Positions 54,301-64,000 of a DNA stretch of 64,000 bases are shown here, piece after piece (position 1 is the first letter of the stretch; every line of letters starts with the position of its first letter). A program made the translations under genes and the position numbers. The stretch is from Cutaneotrichosporon cavernicola. Its lineage: Eukaryota > Basidiomycota > Tremellomycetes > Trichosporonales > Trichosporonaceae. A model generated the notes under the pieces. The model had not been told where the DNA came from and searched no databases. It saw only the letters and a program-made list of their open reading frames with translations. Where the stretch lies: positions 1,364,001 through 1,428,000 of the forward strand of contig NC_083394.1 in NCBI RefSeq assembly GCF_030864355.1, given 5' to 3'.

Positions 54301-56807
54301 GAATCGACGATTCGCAACAACATTCTAAACGAGACATTTGGGGGTATCGCACTTGGGCCCGGCCTAGTCGCGTACGAAGGTGATCCGCAAGGGCACATCC
54401 TCCAGGTCAAGGGACTGAGCGCGCTCAACCTCTATTCCAACGCCATGTTCCAGGAGCTGGCGCCCGGTGCACCGTTCCGCATCCGCGTGAGTTACGAGGT
54501 GTTGCCTTTCCCCGACTTCAGCCCGACAGGCAAGGCGCTCCTGTGGATCGTGTTCTTCGGGATGGTCATGGCCATCTGGCCGGCGTTCGCGTCCATCTAC
54601 CCAGCGACGGAAAAGCGCAGCGGAGTCCGCATCAACCAGTACTCGAACGGTGCCCGACCTGCTGCGGTGTGGGCCGGGCACCTCGCCTTTGAGTTGCCGG
54701 GTATCTTCATCGTCGCGACGCTCATAACCATTGCCTGTGCCGGTGCTGGCCAGTTCACTGGCCTCGGTCAGTTCTGGGTCTGCCTCGTGCTGTACGGTAT
54801 CAGCGCGACGTGCTACGCCTTCCTCTTCAGCCTATTCTTCAAGACGAGCTTTGGCGCGTGGGCAGCTATTGCTGTCATCAACGGCGTCATCTTCCTCTTC
54901 TATGTGGTGTTGTACCAGGTCATCGCGATGGCGGATAAGACTGGGAGCGCGGACCACAACATGGCTGTCGGCCACTTTGGCTACGCGGTGCTGCATCCCG
55001 TCGCGAGCGTTGTTCGCGCGGCATTTGTGAGCGTCAACATCTTCAACCTCCGCTGTGACGGCCACGGTGGGCCGACAACAAAGGACCTGAGCGACATGAC
55101 CCTCTTCGGCGGGCCTATCGTGTACATGATCGGGCAGGGGGCCATCGCATTCGCCCTCCTTGTCTGGGTCGACTCGGGGTACCCGATCCCACACTGGGCC
55201 CGACGCACAGGCAAGATCAAGGGCGCCGATCCTACCCGTTCACCCGACGTGCTCGCCGAGGCTGCACGCGCGGCAAGCTCGGATGACGCGCTCGTCGTCA
55301 ACCGCCTTACGAAACAGTTTGAGAAGAAGGTCAAGCCGAGCGTCGACGACGTGACATTCGGAGTGGCGCAGGGCGACACGTTCGCCCTCATCGGCCCCAA
55401 CGGCGCCGGCAAGACGACGACCCTCGGTGTTGTACGTGGGGTCGAGCGGCCCACGCGCGGCGACGTGCGCGTCACGGGCTACTCGATTGTGAGGGACCGC
55501 AACCGCGCGCGCGAGGCGCTCGGCGTATGCCCACAGCACTCGGCTATTGACGCGCATCTCACGGTACACCAGCACCTGTGGCTGTACGGCCGGCTCAAGG
55601 GCGTGCTGCGCTCGGCGCTAACGCGGGACGTCGACACGCTCCTCGCCGTTTCGGGGCTTACAGTCAAGTCGGGCGAGTTGGCAAGTTCACTCAGTGGTGG
55701 CAACCAGCGCAAGTTGAGCCTTGCATGCGCCCTTATTGGTGATCGTCCCGTTATCCTCATTGACGAGTTCTCGTCTGGTGTCGACCCGTTCAGCAAGCGC
55801 GAGGCGTGGCGTACTGTAAGTCACCCATTAACCCAGAGATGGTGCTGACAGCAGCTCGAGACCCTCACGCGCGAGCGTGCAGTGGTAATGACGACACACA
55901 GCATGGAGGAAGTGGACGCGCTCTCGAATCGTGTTGGCATCATCGCCTCCAAGCTCCTCGGTGAGTTCCGCGGCGGGCGCGGCCGAGCCAAGTTGCCAAG
56001 TAGCCACTATGGCCCGATCCCGTTATCCACGCACGCTGACGCACAGCTGTCGGAACTCCCGCGTCCCTCAAGTCGCGCTTCGCGACGTACGAGGTGCACG
56101 TTCGCGCGGATGAGGTGCAGCCCCTCGTCGCCTACCTCTGCGAGAGCGGGTTTGACTCGGCTCATGTCGCGACTGACACGCTTACTCGTATCTCGGTTCC
56201 TGGTGTACGCGAGGACCAACTGGACGCGCTTCTCGGCGCGCTCCGGGCCGCGGAACGCGACCTCGCCCTGTGCGAGATGACGTTGCACGAGTGAGTCGAT
56301 TGTGTTGTGTGATTTGGGGCTGGCCGATGCGGAATCGGAACAATGCGAGGTGGGCAGGGGCAGAAAGCAGGGTTGGGCGTTGCAGGCAGGGCAAGATTTG
56401 GTCAACCCCTGCCAACGATGAGGCCAATGCGAGGGAGGAGGCAAAGGGAGGCTGCCCAGTGCTCTGCCTTGTCACTACGCTTGGGACCCTCAAAGTCGTT
56501 CCCAATCGGATGGAAGCCCACCGAACGTCGTCTACAACCAATGGCGCTCCGGCTCGCTGTATTTGGATGGGTTTGCTAGAGCTGTGCTGGTTGTGGAAAT
56601 TGCGGGGTTCAGGAGAGTTGGGCTGGGGCCCATCTTGCCGATCATGGATGAAGCAAAGGCAAAGGCAATGGCTAACGCGTCAGAGCCTCAACAGAGGCAG
56701 CTTTCCTTGCCATTGTGCGCGAGAACAATGTCAAGGAGGAGAAAACGGAGGATGAGCCCAAGAAGATCAAGTGGTGGCAGCGTAAGAAGGGTGAGGATCG
56801 TGTGTAA
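51382..56807 (+). CDS. ABC transporter, ABCA subfamily, full-length
   Basis: Exons 51382-51500, 51537-55815, 55855-55960, 56047-56290 and 56684-56807 give 1623 residues arranged TMD1-NBD1-TMD2-NBD2. The start LTRKNWIIIWQHKWWNLFRC is typical of ABCA proteins, as are large extracellular loops after the first helix of each half. NBD1 has Walker A GRNGAAKST (residue 522 on), signature LSGGQKRKLQL and LLLLDEISSGLDP. NBD2 has GPNGAGKTT (1326 on), LSGGNQRKLSL and VILIDEFSSGVDP. The last exon restores the family end STEAAFLAIVRENN after a 393-nt intron. Intron 1 (36 nt) keeps frame and was inferred from its CTGATGTCAG end. ABCA proteins move lipids across membranes. In NBD1 the Gly before the Walker Lys is Ala, which may lower ATP turnover there. 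Confidence 0.92.
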
Positions 56808-57503
56808 GATGGCAGATGACAGATAGAGCCTTGATATAGACATGTCACAATCGCAGAAGTGGATGATGCGTTACGTTGCGTTGCGTTGCGTTGCGTGCCC
56901 ACCCCTGTGTCTTGTGCTGTCAGCTGTCAGCTGATTATTCAGGAAGTGGAGTGGATGACGAGTGGGGTTTGTGGGTGAATGGGAGAAGGGGTGGTGGGTT
57001 GTGGGTGGGTCATCCAAAGGTGACGAGGCATGCGATCACTTTACGGGTATTGTGGGTTCCGGGATATTGTGTGATTGTTAATGGTGATTAGCCCTGAGGT
57101 TTGATATTCTAATTGGCTTGTAAAGTGGACATTTGGACAAGGTTGGATTGTTGACGTCAGTGGCATCCCCCCCCAAAAGGTCAAGGTAGCGAGGTCACGA
57201 GGACAATCCGATCTGGGTCTGGGTTTACACCTTCCCCTTCCTTCCCTCTCTCTCATTCCAAGTATGGATCCATAAGGAGAATGGTAACCGAGTCGACTAG
57301 TTAGAGCCACATGCAACCTGTCGCTACAAGCCGAGCACGTCAACGCCGACCCACTCACACTGGCCACACCACCTGACCGCGGCACTCACTATAAAGCCTA
57401 CTCCCCCCATTACTTTACTTCCTCACATACGTCCTCCAACGTTACATCACTACACTTCCAACCACCACCGCCACCACCAACCCATCACCAACTACTGCCC
57501 AAG
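56808..57503. other. Intergenic region before the Stf2-like gene
   Basis: A 696-bp region with TTGCG repeats at about 56873-56895, a G-rich GTGGGTTGTGGGTGG stretch at about 56990-57010, and a TATA box at 57390-57395. CACCACCGCCACCACC-type repeats lie in the probable 5' UTR just before 57504. Confidence 0.55.
57390..57395 (+). promoter_or_regulatory. TATA box candidate for the Stf2-like gene
   Basis: TATAAA in the context CACTCACTATAAAGCC, 109 bases before the ATG at 57504. The following 100 bases are pyrimidine/CA-rich, as in strongly expressed fungal gene leaders. Confidence 0.5.
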
Positions 57504-58279
57504 ATGACTCGTACCGAGGTATGTCTCGTGACTGTAGTGTTGAGCCGGCGCTGACGCTTTCTTTCCCCGCCACGCCACGTCATGTCTATCGCACGACCGC
57601 ACCTATTCCACTCTCCATCCCGTCTACTACTCACTGGATACCTCTGTCGTTACTATGGCTGCTATCGCTACTCGCCGCACCCACTTGCGCCTATCCGCTA
57701 CCCACCGTACCACCGTACCCCAATCGTCACCGCCCGTCACCGTGGTCCGTGCGCCCCACTCTGTGTTTCAACCTATAGCGCAACACTTCCCCAGCTGCGA
57801 TCATGCGCGACCGCCACTCGCGTACTGGCCTCACCAAGTCTGAGTTTGAGCGCAAGGGCGGAGCCGGCGCACACAACTGGGGCAGCGTCAACGACGAGGA
57901 GCGTGCCGAGTACGATGGGCGCCTCGACGCCGAGCTAGAGACTGCCATGTTTGACGATGGCGCGGCCCCCGCCGAGGCCGACAAGGTCGATGACCTGCCC
58001 GAGCGTGAGGCGCCTGTCGCCCCCCAGCGCCGTATGAGCCAGGTGTCGGACCAGGAGCGTGCCGACGCCCTGCGTTACCGCGAGGGTGGGCTCAAGCAGA
58101 ACGGCATCGACCTCGCCAACATTGCTCGTACTAGCCACGGTGTGGCTCAGAGCCCGCCCAACAACCTTGGCACTAGCCCTCTTCGCCAGAAGTCGGGCTT
58201 CTCTGCTGTAAGTATGTGCCAAGTGAAGGCGACGCACGGGCCCTTGCTTCTGGATCTCGCTGACATTTCACAGCAGTAG
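57504..58279 (+). CDS. Stf2/Tma10-like small hydrophilic protein (HABP4/PAI-RBP1-like)
   Basis: Exons 57504-57518, 57779-58207 and 58274-58279 give 149 residues. The N-terminus MTRTE matches the MTRTN start of yeast Stf2 and Tma10. ERKGGAGAHNWGSVNDEERAEY matches their conserved KKQGSGKGNWGKPGDE-like core. The rest is acidic, disordered and Ala/Pro-rich. Family members are stress-linked hydrophilins found with ribosomes or the mitochondrial ATP synthase. The 260-nt first intron ends CCTATAG, five codons in. The last exon has six bases (CAG TAG) and begins at a CAGCAG tandem acceptor, so use of the next AG would end the protein one residue earlier. Promoter TATA box at 57390. Confidence 0.78.
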
Positions 58280-59586
58280 AGCAGTCATAGACTTGTTTAG
58301 CGCATTGCGCTCAAACACACCAAACACAACGTAATCGCATGGGGGTCAGCAGCATGAAATGTACAATAGTTGAACAGTAGCCAAAGATGAAGAAGTCCAC
58401 TCTATGAGGAAATGGGGGCGACGCAGCCTGGCTGGGCTGGGGATTGCTGCTGGGGACTGCTGCTGGGACTGCTGCAGGGGACTGCGGGCTGCGTAGCGCA
58501 GACTGCGGTTGAGTGAGTGGTCGTTCTGGCGGGGGCTGAGTTTGGCGTCTGATGCGAGGTCTGTGGTAGTGTCGGTTCAGGAAGCTACACGCTAGGCGAT
58601 ACTTGTGGATCTGGGTTGCTAGTGCGAGCCGCGCCTGATTCTTGATCCTCTGATTCTTGATCTTCTCCAGATACTTGCCTCTGACTACCGCAGGCCAAGT
58701 CAGGTCCGTTCCTTGGCTCGGCGCAGCTGTCCGACCCGCGTTCGTCAGGTACTCGGACCTGGCAACAAGGATTCTACCAACAACTTTATGTATGGCTCAG
58801 ATTGCAGACACATGCCAAGCTGGGCATGGGGGATGGTGGGGAAGGTGGACAAGTGGGGGTGGGATCGTTCGCCTGGATTGGGTGACGATTGGTGGAGCGG
58901 TCCTGTGGGCTGGGCAATAGGGATTGGTAGTGGGCAATTATGCACATTCATAGCTTGACAGCGTGCGCGATACACAAACAAGATCTCGAGTCACTCGATG
59001 AAATGAAGCCAACAGAACAAAACAGCGCTGCAGACAAGGTACTACCCGGTCATCCCACAGCACCATGACAAAGCCACTCTACTCAACGATCCACGATTGG
59101 CTCAATACAAGACTTCAAAGACCAAAAGGATGAAATCCATGCCTTCCTCACGCGACCTCTTACGAACATGGTACCTTGACACCAGATACGCTTTGACGCG
59201 CCTACACCTTGTACATCGTGTGGCACGTGTTGCAATGTCCAGGACACCCAGCCTCCCCCCTCCAGGCTTCAAAGAATGCAGGATGCAGGTATCGTCAGTC
59301 ACACGCCATCGACACCATTTGCACACCAGCTCCCACCAGACTGCTTCACACTCTTCATTAAACTCTCAAGAACCCCTACACACGCCGATTCGGTCTGAAT
59401 AGTATTCATTGGCGTCGGCGGCTGCAGAGGAAGGGAAGGAGGAAACGACGAACTAGAGAGAAAACACCACAGGGTAACGGGAGGGCGGCGACGAAGCACC
59501 AGAGACAAATGCGAGGGCGAGATTGGGGAACAGGTTGTTCCCAAGTGATGTGATTGCCGGGTCTCGTCGTTCAACTCTCATCAAAC
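58280..59586. other. Convergent intergenic region
   Basis: A 1.3-kb region between the 3' ends of the Stf2-like and 14-3-3 genes. GGGACTGCTGCTG-type repeats lie at about 58445-58490, and two adjacent CTGATTCTTGATC units at about 58637-58662. No convincing gene was found. Confidence 0.5.
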
Positions 59587-60504
59587 CTAGGCAGCCTCGT
59601 CCTTGGGCTCGTCCTTCTTCGACTCCTCGGCTGACGTCAGCAAAGAGCAGAGCTCGATTTCACTCACCGCTGTCCTGCATGTCAGAAGTCCAGAGCGTGA
59701 GGTTGTCACGGAGGAGCTGCATGATGAGGGTCGAGTCCTTGTAGGACTCCTCCGAGAGGGTGTCGAGCTCGGCAATAGCGTCGTCAAACGCCTGCTTGGC
59801 GAGGTGGCACGCGCGGTCTGGGCTGTTGAGGATCTCGTAGCTGAACGGTCAGCAAAACGTGCCGCGATAAAAGGAAGAAAAAAAAAAAAAAGTCGAATCA
59901 AACTCACTAGAAGACGGAGAAGTTGAGAGCGAGACCGAGACGGATGGGGTGCGTCGGGGGAAGCTCAGTGACGGCAACGTCCGAAGCAGCCTTGTAGGCC
60001 TCGAGCGACTTGTCGGCCGAGTCCTTCCGCTTGTCGCCGGTGGCAAACTCGGCGAGGTAACGGTGGTAGTCACCCATCATCTTGTGGTAGAAGACCTTCG
60101 ACTCGCCCGAGGCGGCCGAGGGGATGAGGTGCTTGTCGAGGACCTCAAGGATGTCCTTGCAGATCTTGGCAAGCTCGGCCTCGATCTTCTCCCGGTAGGT
60201 CTTGATCATGGCAACCTGGGCCTCGTTGCCCTTCGACTCCTCCTTCTGCTCAATGGAGGAGACGATGCGCCACGAAGCACGGCGAGCGCCGATAACGTTC
60301 TTGTAAGCGACCGAGAGAAGGTTGCGCTCCTCGACGGTGAGCTCCTTGTCGGACGAGGCGACAGCCTTCATGTTCTCGACCATCTCTACGAGCCTGTTAA
60401 TATCGTTTTCTCGGTGCATCGCCATGTTTCCACTCACCCTCGTAGCGCTCAGCCTGCTCAGCAAGCTTGGCGAGGTAGACCGAGTCTTCGCGCGAAGTCG
60501 ACAT
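59587..60504 (-). CDS. BMH1: 14-3-3 protein
   Basis: Exons 60504-60438, 60385-59908, 59840-59668 and 59630-59587 give 253 residues. The protein starts [20 protein letters not shown] and, after the first splice, [29 protein letters not shown] and [15 protein letters not shown] are the two classic 14-3-3 signatures, including the Lys, Arg and Tyr residues of the phosphopeptide groove. [22 protein letters not shown] and [12 protein letters not shown] complete the fold. The C-terminus is the usual acidic tail. It binds phosphorylated client proteins in the cytosol and nucleus. Intron 2 (67 nt) contains a run of about 13 T in the transcript. Confidence 0.97.
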
Positions 60505-63500
60505 CTGTGGGAGAAAAGACGGTGTGATGATGGGGACAAAAGTCGATGAAAGGATGGATGAATGGACAAACGGTGGGATTGCAGAGGAGAACAATAAAAG
60601 TGTCAGCACACATTCACGCACAGACGGGTTTGGTTGCGATGAAGGAGCGGGAGCGGGGCGCCCAGACAGAGCGAATGCTCGGTGCTCGGCTGTTGATGGC
60701 GCTCTCAACAAGCTTCCCACGACGCCAGGTGCCACCATCCACCATCTGTCGGCTTGCATAGGCCGCGCGCGCTCAGTCTCGATGCGTTTTGAGACTGCCA
60801 ACTCGGCCAAAGCTTGCTTGGCAGTTATCCGAATGCATCTGCAAGCCAGGATTCTGGTTCGCCCCGCCTTCCCCGAGCCCTCTTTGCCCTTCCCTGGCAG
60901 GCCACGTCACGGTCCAAGAGGAAAGGAGGGGTGTCATGTACTTACAGTGATGCGATCTGGTTGGTTATATGCAGCGGATGCACGGGATTAGAGAGCGATG
61001 TATTTGATGTAGAGTGGGTAAAACGACAATGCAATGGGTGGATGAAACGCGGTGGGATGGATGGGAACGCGACGTCAGCATGGCACTCGATTGGGGGAGC
61101 GGTTGCGTGATGACGGATGGGGGAAGAGGGAAGGTGCTAAGGGAGACAGACAGGAGTCGACCACCGCACGATCACCAACACGCGTGTGACGTGGATGGGC
61201 GCCATTATCACCCCGATAGCGTACACCACTACCCGCCGCTATCGTCGGCCCCCCTACGCGTTGCACTCATGCAACGCGTAGGTCTTCCTTATGGGAAGAG
61301 GGCGCAACCATTGGTGAGGGCGGGTGTGTCCGAGCGGGGACGCGCCGCGTTTCCTTGGAGGGAGGCGGTGAAAGGGCTGGGCGCCGAGCTGTCCGCAGCA
61401 ACGGATGCGATAGGGCAATTGCGAGGACCTGGCACGGCGGCGATGGGGTTGATGGATGGGCTGGCGATGGATGGGGAGGTCGCGGTTGACTTACAAAGTG
61501 ATTTAAGGAGAGAGGGAGGGAAGGAGGAGGATGGAAGGAAGAGGAATAAGAGTTGTAGTGAGGTATGGAGAAGGAGTCAAAAGGCGGGGGGTGGTGGTGG
61601 TGGTTGATTGAGGTGAGAAGGAGAAGGGGGGGGGAGACGGTTGGGTGAGGTGCGGTGCGGTGGGTTGCGTGTTGTGTGGGCGGGTGAGTGTGTGGGTGGC
61701 CTGGTGAGGTGGCGGGGGCAACTTGGGCAATGTCACTCGTGGCCGTGGTTGGTTGGGTACGATGCGTGGCAAACTGTACTAAGCCTGAGTGACCTGGGTA
61801 GCCTGGGTGGGTGCTTGATTGCTAGGGGGGGGGGGGGGGGTTGAAATGGCCTTTTGGTGGGCGGTTAGGTGGCCCATTGCGCATGCATGGTACTTGGCCC
61901 ACTTTGTTGGGTGACGGGATCTGGATTGCATCTAGGCAGTGAGCATGCTCAGTGCTCTCTCTGGCTCTGTATGGAATCAAAGGGTCAGGCATCAGGCAGG
62001 CAGGGACGCTGACCAAGGGCTATACAGGGGTTGGTTTATTGGGGGATCAGGTCCTTGTGAGCCTCTTGCCTCTAGTCTGTTTGCGTGGTCTGTGCATGTG
62101 GACCGCTTTGACCCTCCTTTCTCCCAGGCAACGTCTCTTGTTAGGTCCACTTTGGTCTAATCAAAGGGTAATCTTCAGGGTAAATTGGTTAGAAATCCTC
62201 TGGCCACATGCCTTCATCTCCTCTAACTCTGTCATCTTGAACCCTGCGTTGTGTAGTACCCCTCTTACCTCTGAGAGCCGTACTTCGCGGTTTGCTTCTC
62301 CTGCCTACGCCTGGACTCTAGTAATCGTTGTACCCTGAGCACAAACAAATACTCTCTGGAGGCGATTCGGGATTTTCCTAGGGATTGGCAGTGTGGCGGC
62401 AAGAGGTCCTCAGGCACTTTCTGTCCAATCACGTTTGGCGACACGCCCGGCATCCAGGTCATCAATACGGGTACGTGCTGAGCGCGATGGCGATGGGTGG
62501 CAGGATCAGCCTCATGAGCCATTCACTCAGCCTGCAAGCCCAGTAAGCCCACACGCAAGCAATCCGTTAGGATCGTTGGCAGCGATTAAGAGTATTGGAA
62601 CCATCGCTCAACAGCTCAGTAGATTTGTAGCTACAGGACCTAGCCTTGGCTTGGCCTGGTGACCGATGGGGATTGCTGGTGGCCAGTGGCCGATGGGGAC
62701 GTGCAGGCGCGTCTAGTGCCTAGAGTGTGACTGCAGCCTCGGCCCTCGGCCCGGGTTCTGGGTTTGTGCCACTTAGATTTCCGCCCATCACTCGTGAATC
62801 TTAGCTCATTGCTCAGCAAGCTCAGACTAATGGCTCCCTATCCCATTACAGTTGCAACCAAATGTCACCTTGCATTAGCCATCTCTTAAAAGAACCGCAG
62901 CTAATATTGGATAATTCAATATGGATATAAGAGTTGTAATGCGACCCGCATCATCTTACAGTGACTCGTGCTACTGTGCATACCTCAATTCCCTGGTTTG
63001 TCCGATCAGGTCATCGCCCAACGCCTTCACCACTGCACCGGTAACGACGGAAACACGAGCCACTATTCGGTCCCCAGTCTATCGAGTCTGAGTCTGTCAC
63101 TCCCGAATCGACAATTCGACAAGCTCCGTCACCAATCCCAGTTCGACCGGTTCCAAGCCTTTAGTTGTTGACAATTGACAACCTTGGATCCTTTACTCCC
63201 GGACGGATTATCGAGAGCTTGACGCTGCAGGATCTCTGCACGCCAGGTGCCAGTCGTTTGATCGTTCATCAACATATTCTCACTTCAACATCCAAGACAT
63301 TCCCGCGTTCTTGGCCCGGCCGGTTCCCATCCCCGGCCCCCACCCCCCAAACCCTTTCTGTCGTCACCGACCCTACGTCCTGCGTATCTGCCCGGCGGCC
63401 CGCGCCTGGGCGAGGCTGTGATATTGAATTTCAATCTCTTCAATCTCTCGACTCATTCAAGTTGAACTAGCCAGTTACCAAGTGCAAACCCCTCCATCTC

Positions 63501-63648
63501 ATCACCCTTCCTTCCCCCTTGTTTTGACCTTTTGGACGTGCACCTACATTACGACGTTGGTCCCTCGCACTTCGGCATTCTCTCAACTCTACTCAATCTT
63601 TACGTTTGTCTGTATCTGTCTTAATATCCTCTTGCCGCCGCCACCATT
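60505..63648. other. Gene-poor 3.1-kb region
   Basis: The longest stretch without a recognisable gene. It must hold the 14-3-3 promoter at the left and the long 5' flank of the gene at 63649. Contents seen: a 28-nt palindrome with two ACGCGT cores (61254-61281), G/A-rich low complexity at about 61500-61720, a G homopolymer at about 61826-61840, two GGCC(A/G)...CCGATGGGGA units at about 62660-62700, and pyrimidine-rich sequence before 63649. No tRNA, snRNA or protein gene could be supported. Confidence 0.55.
61254..61281. repeat. Perfect 12-bp inverted repeat with 4-nt loop
   Basis: CTACGCGTTGCA, loop CTCA, then TGCAACGCGTAG. Each arm contains ACGCGT, the core of the fungal MluI cell-cycle box bound by MBF-type factors. 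It lies about 750 bp upstream of the 14-3-3 start codon. It could also be a hairpin in RNA. Confidence 0.85.
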
Positions 63649-64000
63649 ATGGCTTCAAACATGGTGCCCCAGGTACGTCCTCGACTCCCACTAGTTCGCT
63701 CCTTTGCCATCCCATGCTCCCCTGGTTCTTCCGACTCCCACGTCCAAGGCTAGATGAATTCTAACAATCAAGGAGGAGCTGCCAGTGCTCGAGTCGTTCA
63801 TCAACATTCGTAATCGTCTCACTGCTCTCAAGAAGGTGAGTCGCACGTTCAATGTCCGCGCGTCTTTCTTCCCTTGCGGCTGTTCCGGCGGCGATAGCCA
63901 CCCGTGTCACGCAGACACTGACGCATGTTATCAGGACTCGACCAGGTTCATCCGCGCGCAAGATGTACTATCCATCTACAAGGAGATTGTCAAGCAACGT
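63649..64000 (+). CDS. 5' end of an unidentified gene (runs off the window)
   Basis: Exons 63649-63672, 63773-63835 and 63935 to the window end give the first 51 residues in one frame: MASNMVPQ, then EELPVLESFINIRNRLTALKK, then DSTRFIRAQDVLSIYKEIVKQR. The introns (100 and 99 nt) have donors GTACGT and GTGAGT, branch sites CTAAC and CTGAC, and acceptors AATCAAG and TTATCAG. The helical NIRNRLTALKKDSTRFIRAQDV segment looks conserved, but I cannot name the family with confidence. The start codon sits in the context GCCACCATTATGG. Confidence 0.7.

Noticed and set aside
61014..61607. Open frame of 197 codons in the gene-poor region
   Set aside because: Composition follows low-complexity G/A-rich DNA, with no recognisable domain and no consistent splice signals.

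Overview
The window looks like chromosomal DNA of a GC-rich basidiomycete, most likely a tremellomycete yeast of the Trichosporonales type. That placement is an inference from gene content and intron style; no marker gene fixes the species. Supporting signs are dense protein genes on both strands, about 60 spliceosomal introns that are mostly 32-60 nt long, GTGAGT/GTAAGT-type donors, and branch sites (CTGAC, CTAAC, CTGAT) only a few bases before the acceptor. Exon coordinates were worked out by eye from splice signals, frame continuity and family motifs. For every spliced model given as complete, the summed exon lengths are an exact number of codons.

Layout, left to right. 1-15.9 kb: tail of an unidentified gene, a monocarboxylate-type MFS transporter, an OCRL/INPP5B-like inositol 5-phosphatase with a RhoGAP-like end, mitochondrial ribosomal protein uL24m, an SDR oxidoreductase, cytochrome c oxidase subunit IV, a GPI-anchored PEBP-like protein, a ZNF511-type zinc-finger protein and the V-ATPase proteolipid c. 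15.9-31.5 kb: a CRAL-TRIO/RhoGAP protein, sulfide:quinone oxidoreductase, a two-finger C2H2/fungal_trans regulator, N-terminal amidase NTA1, a small membrane protein, ribosomal protein eL39, a Gln-rich protein and a multi-pass membrane protein. 33-43.4 kb: a block of uptake and carbon/nitrogen genes (siderophore-type transporter, succinyl-CoA:3-ketoacid CoA transferase, another MFS transporter, an acetamidase-type amidase). 44-56.8 kb: endonuclease V, a PARP6/8-like ADP-ribosyltransferase, tRNA-Ala(AGC), a nucleoside hydrolase, a predicted mitochondrial protein and a large ABCA-type transporter. 57.5-64 kb: a Stf2/Tma10-like small protein, 14-3-3, a 3.1-kb stretch without a recognisable gene, and the 5' end of a further gene.

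Most genes are ordinary housekeeping or transport genes and do not form one pathway. Several are mitochondrial (uL24m, COX IV, SQR, SCOT, the 245-residue protein), but they are scattered. I see no transposon, virus, CRISPR array or biosynthetic cluster. The most unusual items are the fungal PARP with an unassigned C-terminal domain, the ABCA protein with an altered first Walker A motif, the SDR gene whose 33-base C tract lies in an intron behind a 10-nt first exon, the eL39 gene with an ATG-only first exon, and the compact 3' splice-site layout with repeated tandem acceptors.
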